A stretch of DNA of 64,000 bases from Miniphocaeibacter halophilus (GTDB lineage: Bacteria; Bacillota; Clostridia; Tissierellales; Peptoniphilaceae). Shown here piece by piece: positions 25,941 to 35,354 of the stretch (position 1 is its first letter; the number at the start of each line of letters is the position of its first letter). Under the pieces are notes generated by a model. It worked only from the letters and a program-made list of their open reading frames with translations. It did not search any database and was not told the origin of the DNA. The DNA lies in NCBI RefSeq assembly GCF_016458825.1, contig NZ_CP066744.1, positions 563,001 through 627,000 of the forward strand. The letters are read 5' to 3'. The position numbers and the translations under genes were made by a program.

Positions 25941-25943
25941 TTG

Positions 25944-26816
25944 TTATAATGAATAATCTAAATTCCTACTTGAAATCCAACCGTCATAGGAATTTCCTGT
26001 AACTGAACTGGTTATAATAGCCCTACACCAAGTTCTTCCAATGTCTTCAACTATATCATAAATATATACAGAAGAGCCTTGGGAAACATAGGTTATAATA
26101 GACGAATTTATACTTGGACCTGAACGAATATTGGCTTTGTTGCTAGTAACATAATATACGCTCCTATAGTCCGGGTTTGCTGCTAGATTTTGTTTGCTTA
26201 TCCTAGCTGCTTCCTTCATTAATTCCTCTAATTCAGCCTTTGCTAAGGCTAATTCTTCCTTTTCTTTTTGCTCTTGCTGTTCTTTTTCTTCCTCTTCTTT
26301 ATTTTTAGCTATTTTTTCTTTATAAGATACTATTGTTTCTTCATCTAAAACATCTTTATATTCTGCTAATTTACTTTCAGCCTTTTCAAAATCCAAATCT
26401 TCTATAGTAGAGTCTATTTCAGATATATATATTTCCTTAATACTTTTAATTCTGTCTTTTGCAGCCTTGTAATTGTCCTTATCTTTTTCTATAACTTCAG
26501 AATAAGATAGAATTGCCTTGCTGTAATTACTGTTTTTATATTGTTTTTCCCCCTCTTGAAAGCTTTCATCAGATTTTTTTAATTTTTTAGCTAAATCCAA
26601 TTTTTCAATATATTCAACATCATCTTTTTTAAGTATAAGTTTATTATAAGTAGTAATAGCATTCTCATAATCACCTATCTCTATGTACTTTTCAGCTGTC
26701 TTTTCCAATTTGCTAATTTTAATATGTTTTTGAGCAAAAACAAATATAATAGCACCAATAATAATAACAGCTATTAGAACAATGCCTAATATTATTTTTT
26801 TATTATTTTTTTCCAT
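25944..26816 (-). CDS. Membrane-anchored protein with helical repeat region and C-terminal SH3b domain
   Basis: A 290-residue protein. An N-terminal membrane helix (IILGIVLIAVIIIGAIIFVFA) puts the rest outside the cell. Residues ~35-170 are TPR-like helix pairs (AEKYIEIGDYENAITTYNKLI, GEKQYKNSNYSKAILSYSEVIE), followed by a highly charged coiled-coil (KEEEEKEQQEQKEKEE), and the last ~75 residues form a bacterial SH3 domain (SNKANIRSGPSINSSIITYVSQGSSVYI). SH3b domains bind peptidoglycan. Start ATG 26816 has GGGAGGAAGT ahead; the ATG at 26828 overlaps that site. Probably a wall-associated scaffold or sensor. Confidence 0.75.
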   Translation of the reverse strand: MEKNNKKIILGIVLIAVIIIGAIIFVFAQKHIKISKLEKTAEKYIEIGDYENAITTYNKLILKKDDVEYIEKLDLAKKLKKSDESFQEGEKQYKNSNYSKAILSYSEVIEKDKDNYKAAKDRIKSIKEIYISEIDSTIEDLDFEKAESKLAEYKDVLDEETIVSYKEKIAKNKEEEEKEQQEQKEKEELALAKAELEELMKEAARISKQNLAANPDYRSVYYVTSNKANIRSGPSINSSIITYVSQGSSVYIYDIVEDIGRTWCRAIITSSVTGNSYDGWISSRNLDYSL

Positions 26817-26937
26817 ACTTCCTCCCATATAGGATAATTATATTAAATAAGCTTCATTCTTTCAAATTTAAAATCTAAATTCTAGCCTTAAATAAAATTA
26901 TACTACTTAATTAAGTTTTATAGGTTTTTATAAATAA

Positions 26938-26970
26938 AAAATAAGCGAATATAAACTAATCTTCGCCTAT
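26938..26970 (-). terminator. Terminator of the ABC exporter unit
   Basis: On the minus strand AGGCGAA pairs with TTCGCTT (one G-U) around a 12-base loop and runs into TATTTTTTATTT. It follows the ABC permease. Confidence 0.5.
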
Positions 26971-27015
26971 TTTCATATGGTTTTTTACAAATATTTTATT
27001 ATATTATTAAATTCT

Positions 27016-27780
27016 TTATTTTCTCCTTCTTCTTAAATAAAAACTTATTAATAATACTGTTGTAGATAGTGCTGCAAAAAATATCATAGATTGAATAAAT
27101 GGTACAAAATTGTAGCTTTCTCCTAGCCAAACTTTATGAAAATCCTGTGCTATGTAGTAATAGGGAATTGAATGGGCTATATTTTGTAAAAACCTAGGAA
27201 AAATGTTTGGTTGCAATCCCATAAGACCGGCTAGAGTTTGAGTTAAGAAAAAAACCGTCATACTAACTGCAAAAGTTGGTCCAAATTTTTGAAATATATT
27301 TGCAATGCCATGACTAAGTAAAAAAATAATAATTGCTAATAAATATACTGAAATAAAATAGATTATTGCCCCGCTAATTGTTGGAGTTTTAATTTCAATT
27401 AACATAAACATGGCTATGGAATAAATAAAAAATCCTAATATTAAAATAATAAATTGTGATATTAATTTTCCTAATATAATGGTTTTTTCAGAAAAACCAA
27501 ATAACTTTAACCTTAAGATTGTTTTTTCAGATAATTCCAAACTAAAGTTTGCCCCATAACCAATAAGAATTATTGCATTACAAATAATTAATGGCATACC
27601 TGTATACAAGATAGTACCAAAGGTTGAATGTATTTCTTTCGGCATATCCTTAATTCCACCTATATAGATTAAATATCCCATAAAAATTGGAAATACTATA
27701 CCAAAGAACAATTGCATAAAATTACTAATGGAGTTTCTTAATTCATATTTTATTAAATTAATCGATAAGCCCTTTTCCAT
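27016..27780 (-). CDS. ABC-2 type transporter permease
   Basis: A 254-residue integral membrane protein with six hydrophobic segments, the ABC-2 permease layout; LSEKTILRLKLFGFSEKTIILGKL is the cytoplasmic coupling segment. Its ATG overlaps the ATPase stop (TAATG), so the pair is translationally coupled, and it is the last gene of a regulator-kinase-ATPase-permease cluster. Such exporters expel antimicrobial peptides, drugs or lipids in response to the neighbouring two-component system. No substrate signature is visible. Confidence 0.85.
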   Translation of the reverse strand: MEKGLSINLIKYELRNSISNFMQLFFGIVFPIFMGYLIYIGGIKDMPKEIHSTFGTILYTGMPLIICNAIILIGYGANFSLELSEKTILRLKLFGFSEKTIILGKLISQFIILILGFFIYSIAMFMLIEIKTPTISGAIIYFISVYLLAIIIFLLSHGIANIFQKFGPTFAVSMTVFFLTQTLAGLMGLQPNIFPRFLQNIAHSIPYYYIAQDFHKVWLGESYNFVPFIQSMIFFAALSTTVLLISFYLRRRRK

Positions 27781-28652
27781 TACTGTAAACTCCTTTTCTT
27801 AAAATCCTCTTTTGCATTAATCGATAAAAGTTCAATGTCTTTACTTGTTCTTTTAAAATCGATGTTTTGGTTAATTAATAAATCTATTACTTCCTTTTCT
27901 TCTTCTTTGTTATTGGTGCTAATAGCTATGGAATGTTCCGGCGAAAGAATTTTGGTAAAATTATTTATAATTTTCCTATTTTCCTCATTGTTTTCCAAGA
28001 TAATTAAATTATTACCACAGTATTTTTTAAATAATTTTTCAGTATAATCAAAGGCTACAACTTTACCCTCATCTAATATTAAAAGCTTGTCTACCAGGTT
28101 TTCCAGTTCATCATAATAATGGGAAACCATACAAATGGTAGTGTCCTTATGCCTATACCATCGCTCTATTTTCTCCACTAATCTTTCCCTTGTTACAAAA
28201 TCAAGTCCTGTTGTAACCTCATCAAAAAACACTAAGGGCACATCCTGATACATAACCAAAATCAAGGTTAGCCTTTGTTTTTGTCCTCCTGAAAGATTTT
28301 GAAATCTCTTATTTAAACTTTCTTTGAATTCAAAAAAATCAATTAATTCCAACAGCTTTTTATTTTTACTTAATTTTGTATTACAAATCATCTCTATAAT
28401 ATATTTTATTTTCATAGTATTTACATAGTTGTTAAATTGAAGATGAACCGCCATTTGACTATGGGAAATATCTGTGTCAATAATACCTTTAAAGGGTGCT
28501 AGGCCTAAAATCGCATTTACTAATGTAGTTTTGCCGGCTCCATTTGAACCTATAATTCCAATTCTTTCTCGCTTGTTAATTACTATTTCCTCATCTATAG
28601 AAAGCACTGTCTTATTTTTATAAGTTACAGACATATTTTTTATTTTTATCAT
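27780..28652 (-). CDS. ABC transporter ATP-binding protein
   Basis: A 290-residue ATPase with Walker A GSNGAGKTT, signature LSGGQKQR, Walker B VPLVFFDE followed by the TTGLD D-loop region, and the H-loop histidine in MVSHYYDELE. The ~80-residue C-terminal extension (after KVVAFDYTEKLF) is typical of exporters linked to ABC-2 permeases. It energises the permease encoded immediately downstream. The two-component genes lie directly upstream on the same strand. Confidence 0.9.
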   Translation of the reverse strand: MIKIKNMSVTYKNKTVLSIDEEIVINKRERIGIIGSNGAGKTTLVNAILGLAPFKGIIDTDISHSQMAVHLQFNNYVNTMKIKYIIEMICNTKLSKNKKLLELIDFFEFKESLNKRFQNLSGGQKQRLTLILVMYQDVPLVFFDEVTTGLDFVTRERLVEKIERWYRHKDTTICMVSHYYDELENLVDKLLILDEGKVVAFDYTEKLFKKYCGNNLIILENNEENRKIINNFTKILSPEHSIAISTNNKEEEKEVIDLLINQNIDFKRTSKDIELLSINAKEDFKKRSLQ

Positions 28653-28705
28653 ATTATTTCCTCCCTATTAATATAATAAATTAACCATATGTATTTCATA
28701 TGAAT

Positions 28706-30268
28706 TTATAGTGAGGATTTAATATACTTACCGGAAAAATCAACTTCTGCAAGTACCCCTTCATCTATATTTTTTACAATTAAATCAAATCCTAGTAATT
28801 CAGCATAATATAGGGCTAAATAAAGTCCTAGACCATGACCTTTTTCCCTGATATTTGAACTTACAAAAGGTTCAAATATAATACCTTCCAATTCTTTCGG
28901 AATAAAGGTGTTTGTATTTATGATTTTAAGCCTATAATCTTTTATTATAAATTTAATACTAGAATTATTTGGTGAAAACTTAATAGCATTTCCAATTAAA
29001 TTGTCTAAAATTTTATAGATTATTTCATAGTCTGTAAATATAACTTTATCCGAATTTAATGGCTCTATATTTAAATTTTTTTCTTCTATAAGAATAGAAT
29101 ATTTATCTAAAATAGTATTTATAAGTGAATTTAAAGAAATATTATTAAATTCTAAATTTTCATTAATATGATTTAAATCCAAAATTTCTGAAATAATATT
29201 ATTTATTTCCATCAATTGTTTTTTTACTTCAACTAAATATTTGTCCCTATCTTCATATTTTCCAATACTATCTATCATTCCATTAGTTAATAATAAGGCA
29301 GAAGTTACCGGAGTTTTTAATTGATGGGAAGAAGCTCTCATAAAAACCTCTCTTCGCTTATTTTCATCCTTTAGCTTTTCATAATTTTCTCTTAATTGTT
29401 GATGAAGTTCATTAAGTCTTTCTGATAATTGTTCAATTTCATCATTGGTTTTTATTTCCAGTGGTTTAATATCCCAATTTTTACGTTCTTCTATATGTTT
29501 TGAGATTTTCAAAATGGGATTTACTATTTTTTTTGAAAAGTATCTTGAAATAAAAAAAGCTAAAAGTAATATTACAAGGACTATCATGGGAATACTGGTA
29601 TAAATCGCTGATTGAATATCGGTAATTAAGGGAGTTAGTAAAGAGAAAAATGATAAATACACGCCTTCATCTCCACTTGTAATAATCATATAATTTGTAT
29701 AGGCATTTTTATCTATATCGGATTTATTAATTAATAAAAATGTATTTTCTCCTAAATTTTCAACTTCATTATAGCTTTTGATATTATTAAAATAGTTCCT
29801 TGCAAATTCTGAAGTTTTTAAATTTACATAAGCATATTCCTCTAAACTTTTATTTATTTCATCTACTACTTTTTTAGGAATTTTGAATTCTTTAGTATTC
29901 TTCTTAATTTCTTCAAATTCAAAATTCTTTGAATCCAGCTTATTTCTAAAATCATCAATTTCTTTTTTTGTTTTTTCATCTTGAATACTAATATCTCCTT
30001 CAAAGAAGAAATTATTAAATTCAAATTTATAGCTGCTTTCTTTTAAAAATAAACTTATGGAATTAATAGGATTATTTCCTAACTCATCTATATATTTTTT
30101 ATCTTCTACATAGTTGAAATGAACATCTAAAATATCCCTTTCATTTTTTCTATTAGTATGCTCAACATACAATGATGGCAACATTAAAAGCATATATCCT
30201 AAAAATAAAATTATTATTATAAGGGAAAGAACAATACTATATACGAAGGTCTTTCTATTTAATTTCAT
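28706..30268 (-). CDS. Membrane sensor histidine kinase
   Basis: A 520-residue kinase. Two membrane helices (residues ~10-33 and ~220-240) enclose an extracellular sensor of about 185 residues; a HAMP-like segment (KISKHIEERKNWDIKPLEI) follows. The H-box is ASSHQLKTPV, with the phosphorylated histidine, and the ATP-binding domain shows DNLIGNAIKFSPN and GHGLGLYLA. It should phosphorylate the response regulator whose gene overlaps its start by 14 bases. The large extracellular domain differs from the short BceS-type kinases, so it senses something outside directly. Confidence 0.9.
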   Translation of the reverse strand: MKLNRKTFVYSIVLSLIIIILFLGYMLLMLPSLYVEHTNRKNERDILDVHFNYVEDKKYIDELGNNPINSISLFLKESSYKFEFNNFFFEGDISIQDEKTKKEIDDFRNKLDSKNFEFEEIKKNTKEFKIPKKVVDEINKSLEEYAYVNLKTSEFARNYFNNIKSYNEVENLGENTFLLINKSDIDKNAYTNYMIITSGDEGVYLSFFSLLTPLITDIQSAIYTSIPMIVLVILLLAFFISRYFSKKIVNPILKISKHIEERKNWDIKPLEIKTNDEIEQLSERLNELHQQLRENYEKLKDENKRREVFMRASSHQLKTPVTSALLLTNGMIDSIGKYEDRDKYLVEVKKQLMEINNIISEILDLNHINENLEFNNISLNSLINTILDKYSILIEEKNLNIEPLNSDKVIFTDYEIIYKILDNLIGNAIKFSPNNSSIKFIIKDYRLKIINTNTFIPKELEGIIFEPFVSSNIREKGHGLGLYLALYYAELLGFDLIVKNIDEGVLAEVDFSGKYIKSSL

Positions 30269-30935
30269 CTACTTCCTCCCTAAAGGAATATCCAATACCA
30301 ATAACGGTTTTTATGTAATTTTTAGGTAATTTCTTTCTTAAATTTTTTATATGGCTATCTATTATTCTATCGTTTCCTATATAATCTTCATTAAAAATCC
30401 TATAAATTAACTGTTCTCTTGAAAATACCCTTTCCGGATATTCCCTTAGACAATCTAAAAGTAAAAACTCCGTTAAAGTAAGTTCCAAGGATTTTTGGTT
30501 ATAGTAGGCTTGGTATTTGTCCTTGTTAATATAAAGACCCTTTGTATATTCTTCCTTTACCTTGCTATAATTCAGTCTTCTTAGAAGTGTTTCTATTCTT
30601 TTAAGAAGTAGAATTGGAGAAATAGGCTTTACTATGTAGTCATCGGCATAATTATTAAAGGCTTCTAATTGAGTTTTTTCGTCACCTAAGGCCGTTAACA
30701 TAATTATTCCTATTTCAATATTTTTTTCTTTAATATAAGTTAAAACCTCAAGACCTGAAATTTTAGGAACCATAATATCTAAAATAGCAATATCAAATAT
30801 ACCTGTATTTAATTTTTTAATAGCTTCTTCTCCATTTTCTACTGCAACAACTTCCATTCCTGCCATATTCATATATTCAGATAAAACTTCCCTAATATTT
30901 AATTCATCTTCCATAAACAAAATCTTTGCTTTCAT
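30255..30935 (-). CDS. OmpR-family response regulator
   Basis: A 226-residue regulator. The receiver domain has the acidic pocket MEDE, the phosphorylated aspartate in IAILDIMVPKISG, and the lysine in YIVKPIS. A winged-helix DNA-binding domain (LTLTEFLLLDCLREYPERVFSREQLI, IDSHIKNLRKKL) follows. Start ATG 30935 follows GAGGTGAGT; the ATG at 30965 has none. An inverted repeat around ATACAA...TTGTAT in the 5' gap (near 30960-30990) could be its own binding site. It probably controls the ABC exporter downstream. Confidence 0.9.
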   Translation of the reverse strand: MKAKILFMEDELNIREVLSEYMNMAGMEVVAVENGEEAIKKLNTGIFDIAILDIMVPKISGLEVLTYIKEKNIEIGIIMLTALGDEKTQLEAFNNYADDYIVKPISPILLLKRIETLLRRLNYSKVKEEYTKGLYINKDKYQAYYNQKSLELTLTEFLLLDCLREYPERVFSREQLIYRIFNEDYIGNDRIIDSHIKNLRKKLPKNYIKTVIGIGYSFREEVDEIK

Positions 30936-31096
30936 ATACTCACCTCTATTATGTAGATTATACAATTAAAATATGTATTTTGTATGAATAAGTCTTGTAT
31001 ATAGGACATAAAAAAGTAGAATATTATAAAATTAAGGGTATTATAATTAATAGATAAGATTAAAATAAAATCATACTATTAAAAGAGGAGAATATT

Positions 31097-32005
31097 ATGT
31101 GGACAAGAGATAAATTAAAGTTTGATGCTAAAGTTTTTTTAAGGAAAAATATGAAAAATGCTATATTAGCATGTTTAGTATTCCTTATATTTGCAAGTAT
31201 TATTTCATGGAATTCTACAGTTGTTAATATTATAACCGATAAAAGTATTTCACAATTTAATGAAGATATAATAAATGAAGAACTGTATACACCGGACCTG
31301 TTATATAATTCAGAAAAAGAAAGATTATTTTATGAAAATATAAACGAAGGAGAAGGCGTTTTTTCTATAAATTTATGGAATAGTATATACAACTATTTTT
31401 TTAATTTAGATGGAAACTTTCTAAATAATAATTTATACATAGATTTTATTAATGGTAACTTTAATTTTAAAATGCCATCTATAATCCTTTCAGGAATAAT
31501 TTCATTGTTTTTTATTTTAAATATATTTTTTATTCAACCTCTTAGTATAGGTGTTAACAAATATTTTTTAAAAGCATATAAGAAGGAAAATAAACTTATA
31601 AATATATTTATACCTTTTAAAGATGGAACGTGGTTTAAATTATCGGGAAAATTATTTTTAATGAACCTTTACCTGTCTCTATGGACCTTATTATTTATTA
31701 TTCCTGGAGTTATTAAATACTTTCAATACTATTATGTAGAATATATTCTTGCTGAAAATCCTGAAATGCCACTTTCCGAGGCTATAGGATTAAGTAAAGA
31801 AATGACAGATGGAGAGAAGTTTGATATTTTCATTTTACAACTTTCCTTTATTGGATGGGAATTATTGTCCTTATTTACTTTTTCATTAGGGCACTTGCTT
31901 TTAATTCCTTATACTAAAGCAACTTATACTAGACTATACCTATTTAAAAAAGAGCAATTTCAAATAAAAGCTAAATATGATTATTTTGATGAAATAAAAA
32001 ATTAG
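31097..32005 (+). CDS. DUF975 family membrane protein
   Basis: A 302-residue membrane protein. It begins WTRDKLKFDAKVFLRKNMKNAILACLVF, the DUF975 opening with a short amphipathic segment before the first helix, then alternates long extracellular loops and about five to six membrane segments, including LLFIIPGVIKYFQYYYVEYILAENP, a conserved family region. Function unknown; family members appear in envelope stress regulons. It is divergent from the two-component operon, with a 160-base shared promoter region, and ends at a strong palindromic terminator. Confidence 0.8.
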   Translation: MWTRDKLKFDAKVFLRKNMKNAILACLVFLIFASIISWNSTVVNIITDKSISQFNEDIINEELYTPDLLYNSEKERLFYENINEGEGVFSINLWNSIYNYFFNLDGNFLNNNLYIDFINGNFNFKMPSIILSGIISLFFILNIFFIQPLSIGVNKYFLKAYKKENKLINIFIPFKDGTWFKLSGKLFLMNLYLSLWTLLFIIPGVIKYFQYYYVEYILAENPEMPLSEAIGLSKEMTDGEKFDIFILQLSFIGWELLSLFTFSLGHLLLIPYTKATYTRLYLFKKEQFQIKAKYDYFDEIKN

Positions 32006-32014
32006 ACTAAAAGA

Positions 32015-32054
32015 AAAAGCTGTACTAAAAACAATTGTTTTTAGTACAGCTTTT
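32015..32054. terminator. Bidirectional terminator, perfect 40-base palindrome
   Basis: AAAAGCTGTACTAAAAACAA is followed directly by its exact complement, giving a 20-bp hairpin with T's on both sides. It separates the convergent DUF975 and ABC exporter genes. Confidence 0.85.
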
Positions 32055-32064
32055 GTTACTGAAC

Positions 32065-33885
32065 TTATGCAGTAACTAAATTGTCTAGAAATCCATCTAA
32101 ACCCATTTTATTTAAATCCATGTTTCCTTGAGTATATAAGTTATAATAGTAACCTTTTTTCTTCATTAATTCTTTATGGTTACCTTCTTCAACAATGCCA
32201 TCTTCTGTTAGTACAATAATCTTATCTGCATTTTGTATTGTAGTTAGTCTATGGGCAATTGTTAAGGTAGTTCTTCCTTTAGCAAGCTTTTCTAAAGATT
32301 TTTGAATAATTTTTTCACTTCTATTATCTAGGGCTGATGTTGCTTCATCTAAAATTAATATTGGTGGATTTTTCAAAAATACCCTTGCTATTGAAATTCT
32401 TTGTTTTTGTCCTCCTGAAAGTTTTACTCCTCTTTCACCAACATAGGTGTCAAAGCCTTTAGGAAGTCCCATTATGAAATCATAAGCTCCTGCAAGTTTT
32501 GCAGCTTTTATTATATCTTCTTTACTTGCTCCCGGCTTACCATATTCAATATTATCAAGTACAGTACCTGAGAAAAGATATACATCTTGTTGTACCATTC
32601 CTATATTGGAACGTAAGCTTTTAAGTGTTAAGCCTCTTATGTCTTTTCCATCTATAGTAATTCTACCATCAGTAACATCATAAAATCTTGGAATTAAATT
32701 ACATAAGGTGGTTTTTCCTCCACCGGATGGTCCAACTAAGGCAACATTTGCTCCATGCTCTATATTTAAAGTTATATCATCTAATATAATATCGTCATTA
32801 TCGTGGTATTTGAAAGTTACATGGTCTACTAAAATATCACCTTTTACATCTTTTAATTCTACTGCATCAGGTTCATCAAATATTTCAATATCTTGATCCA
32901 TTAACTCGGTAAATCTTTCAATACCTGTCATTCCTCTTTGGAATTGCTCAGCAAATTCTACAATTCTTCTTACTGTAGCCAATAAAGTGTTTACAAATAA
33001 CACATAGGCTACTAAGTCCCCTGGAAGTAAAGTCCCTCTCATCATAAAAATTCCACCAAATACTATAACAGCTAAATACATTAAACCATCAAATATTTTT
33101 GTTATCATTTGATAACCTGCCATATGAGTATAGGTTTCCTTTTTAATATCTAAGAATTCTTGATTGCCTTCTTCGAATTTTTTAATTTCTTGTTCCTCAT
33201 TAGTAAAAGATTTTACAACTTTTACCCCTAAAAGACTGTCTTCAATTTGTGAATTAATTTCACCAATATGATTTCTTTGAGCCTTAAAGCTTTTTCTCAT
33301 TCTTTTTCTATATTTTCCTGAAGCAATAATCATCATTGGAATTATTGCAAATATAACTAAAGTTAAAGGAACATTAATATTAATTAAAAGAATAAAGGAA
33401 ACAATTATTTTTATTGCACCTATAAAATATTCTTCAGGACAATGATGGGCAAATTCTGTAACATCAAAAAGGTCATTTGTTATTCTTGTCATAATTTGAC
33501 CAACTTTTGTGTCATTAAAATAACTGTCAGATAATTTATGAAGATGATTAAATACATCTTTTCTCATATCTGTTTCAATTTTAGCCCCCATTATATGTCC
33601 GGTCTTTTGCATATAATAACCTGAAAGTACATCTATAATCTTTAAAACAAAAAATAAAGCACCTAGTTTTCCTATAGTACTTAATGTAATTAAACTTATA
33701 TCTTCCATTCCGGTATTAGTTAAATATCGTAAAATTAAAGGAAGCACCATTTCATTAACAGTAGTTAAACTTGCACAGAATAAATCAAAAAATAAAATTG
33801 ATTTATAATTGCTAAAATATGGAACAAACCTTTTAATTAACGTCATATTAGAATGAGTCTTAACATTACTACTATCATACGCCAT
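32065..33885 (-). CDS. ABC exporter, fused permease and ATPase (MsbA/LmrA type)
   Basis: A 606-residue half-transporter: a six-helix transmembrane domain (residues ~20-320) followed by a nucleotide-binding domain with Walker A GPSGGGKTT, the Q-loop, signature LSGGQKQR, Walker B PPILILDEAT and H-loop TIAHRLTT. It would dimerise in the membrane to export lipids, drugs or peptides. No partner half-transporter is adjacent, so a homodimer is likely. ATG 33885 follows AAGGAGG. The unit ends at the palindromic terminator 11 bases past the stop. Confidence 0.92.
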   Translation of the reverse strand: MAYDSSNVKTHSNMTLIKRFVPYFSNYKSILFFDLFCASLTTVNEMVLPLILRYLTNTGMEDISLITLSTIGKLGALFFVLKIIDVLSGYYMQKTGHIMGAKIETDMRKDVFNHLHKLSDSYFNDTKVGQIMTRITNDLFDVTEFAHHCPEEYFIGAIKIIVSFILLININVPLTLVIFAIIPMMIIASGKYRKRMRKSFKAQRNHIGEINSQIEDSLLGVKVVKSFTNEEQEIKKFEEGNQEFLDIKKETYTHMAGYQMITKIFDGLMYLAVIVFGGIFMMRGTLLPGDLVAYVLFVNTLLATVRRIVEFAEQFQRGMTGIERFTELMDQDIEIFDEPDAVELKDVKGDILVDHVTFKYHDNDDIILDDITLNIEHGANVALVGPSGGGKTTLCNLIPRFYDVTDGRITIDGKDIRGLTLKSLRSNIGMVQQDVYLFSGTVLDNIEYGKPGASKEDIIKAAKLAGAYDFIMGLPKGFDTYVGERGVKLSGGQKQRISIARVFLKNPPILILDEATSALDNRSEKIIQKSLEKLAKGRTTLTIAHRLTTIQNADKIIVLTEDGIVEEGNHKELMKKKGYYYNLYTQGNMDLNKMGLDGFLDNLVTA

Positions 33886-33966
33886 TATCCATTACCTCCT
33901 TTTTCGCATCATTACAGTCTACCACATATTTGTAATGATTTCAAATAGCTAAAGTTAAGTTAAAAC

Positions 33967-34344
33967 CTAGTTTACCTTAGACCTTTTCTTTATTTCTTTT
34001 GGCCTAAAATCATTATCAACTGAAACCATTACGAATGTTGCTGATGTTATTAAAATATTGTCTCTTTCTCTTATTCTATTTTCAACGTATACTTCCATAG
34101 AGGTTCTACCGACTTTTACAATTTCCCCTTGGGACACTACGGTTTCGCCTAAATAAGAAGAATTATGATAAACCACTTCTTTTGCTGCCTTTGTTACAGT
34201 TTTTCCATTAACAAACTCCCTACTAATATAGCCGGCAGTAGCATCCATAATTTTAAAAGCCTCTCCACCATGTAGTAGGTCATAGTAATTTAACATATTT
34301 TCAGTTATTTTCTTTTCAAATTTATTATTACTTATTCTATTCAT
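33967..34344 (-). CDS. Acyl-CoA thioesterase (hotdog fold)
   Basis: A 125-residue hotdog protein. MLNYYDLLHGGEAFKIMDATAGYIS contains the N-x-x-x-x-LHGG-x-x-x-x-x-D pattern of acyl-CoA thioesterases of the YciA/BFIT group, and the second half (VYHNSSYLGETVVSQGEIVKVGRTSMEVYVE) is the strand-rich hotdog core. These hydrolyse acyl-CoAs in the cytoplasm; the chain-length preference is unknown. Single gene with a GGTGA ribosome site, upstream of the ABC exporter and 82 bases apart. Confidence 0.8.
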   Translation of the reverse strand: MNRISNNKFEKKITENMLNYYDLLHGGEAFKIMDATAGYISREFVNGKTVTKAAKEVVYHNSSYLGETVVSQGEIVKVGRTSMEVYVENRIRERDNILITSATFVMVSVDNDFRPKEIKKRSKVN

Positions 34345-34445
34345 ACTTCACCTATTTCACTAAACTATTTCATCTTTTATTATAATATAAAAACTTAAAT
34401 ATTTTACAGGACATAGGTAACTTTTTGAAGTTTTTTCCATAAATT

Positions 34446-34470
34446 AAAAAAGGAGATTGAACATCTCCCT
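34446..34470 (-). terminator. Terminator of the DsbA-like gene
   Basis: GGGAGAT/ATCTCC stem with a 5-base loop and T6 on the minus strand, beginning at the stop codon. Confidence 0.75.
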
Positions 34471-35138
34471 TAAGGTAAATCTATTTTATTAAAATCTGCC
34501 AATTTTTTTATAGCCTCTTCAAAAGTCTCTACATCTTGTTTTCCGGAAGCTCCATACCTTTTATCGAAAAGGAAAAATGGTACAGATTGGACTTGATATT
34601 GAAAAGCATCATATTTATCCTGTGCAACTTCTTCACTAAAATCCTTTGAATCAATAATTTTCTTTGCTTCCTCTTTATTTAATCCTACTTCTTCAATAAT
34701 TTTTAGAAGCTCCTCTTCCTTATTTAAATTTAAACCCTTGGTGAAATAACCTTCAAAAACTTTATTAATAAATTCTTTCTCTTTACCTTTTGTTTTGGAA
34801 TATTTTGCTAATCTATGAGCTGCATTTGTATTTCCTGTAAGCATAATATCGTAGTTAAAATCAAGTCCTAAATCCTTACCTTGGTCAATTATATCCCTTG
34901 TTTCTGCCATAATAATTCCCAATGGTTTATTAGGTTCTTGTTTTTGCATATAATCATATTTTAATACAGATTCATTTTTTGAAGCATTTTCATCTAGCTC
35001 ATAGGCTCTATAATTAATTTCTACAATATCCCTAGCATTTAAATTATCTATTGCATCGTATAGATTTTTCTTTCCCATATAACAAAAAGGACATGTAAAA
35101 TCAGAAAAAATATCAACTGTAATTTTTTTATTTTCCAT
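34470..35138 (-). CDS. DsbA-family (FrnE-like) thiol oxidoreductase
   Basis: A 222-residue protein with the thioredoxin-like first strand and active site FSDFTCPFCYMGKKNL (CPFC), then an inserted helical domain (residues ~55-170) and the returning strand QSVPFFLFDKRYGASGKQ with the cis-proline. This is the FrnE/YwbO-type arrangement, cytoplasmic and without a signal peptide. The substrate is not known; relatives are linked to oxidative stress. Start ATG 35138 follows AAAGGTGAT; the frame extends upstream to 35192 without a ribosome site. Confidence 0.85.
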   Translation of the reverse strand: MENKKITVDIFSDFTCPFCYMGKKNLYDAIDNLNARDIVEINYRAYELDENASKNESVLKYDYMQKQEPNKPLGIIMAETRDIIDQGKDLGLDFNYDIMLTGNTNAAHRLAKYSKTKGKEKEFINKVFEGYFTKGLNLNKEEELLKIIEEVGLNKEEAKKIIDSKDFSEEVAQDKYDAFQYQVQSVPFFLFDKRYGASGKQDVETFEEAIKKLADFNKIDLP

Positions 35139-35354
35139 AATATCACCTTTCTTCGCTGTATCTATATACCCTTTTAATTTATAAATAAGCATTTCATAAT
35201 TTCCACTATATTTTTAATATTTAGAATTTAAAAGAGCCTCACGTCCTTGAAATAATAAAATATTAGAGTTACTATTTTATTGTAGTTAGTTTAGTTACTA
35301 TCTCCTCCTGACTTTTAAATGCCAGTGAGATATTTAAAGAAAAAGGAGAATAAA

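Noticed and set aside
32015-32054. The 40-base perfect palindrome as a regulator or recombination site
   Set aside because: Position between convergent genes with T tails on both strands makes a bidirectional terminator the simpler explanation.
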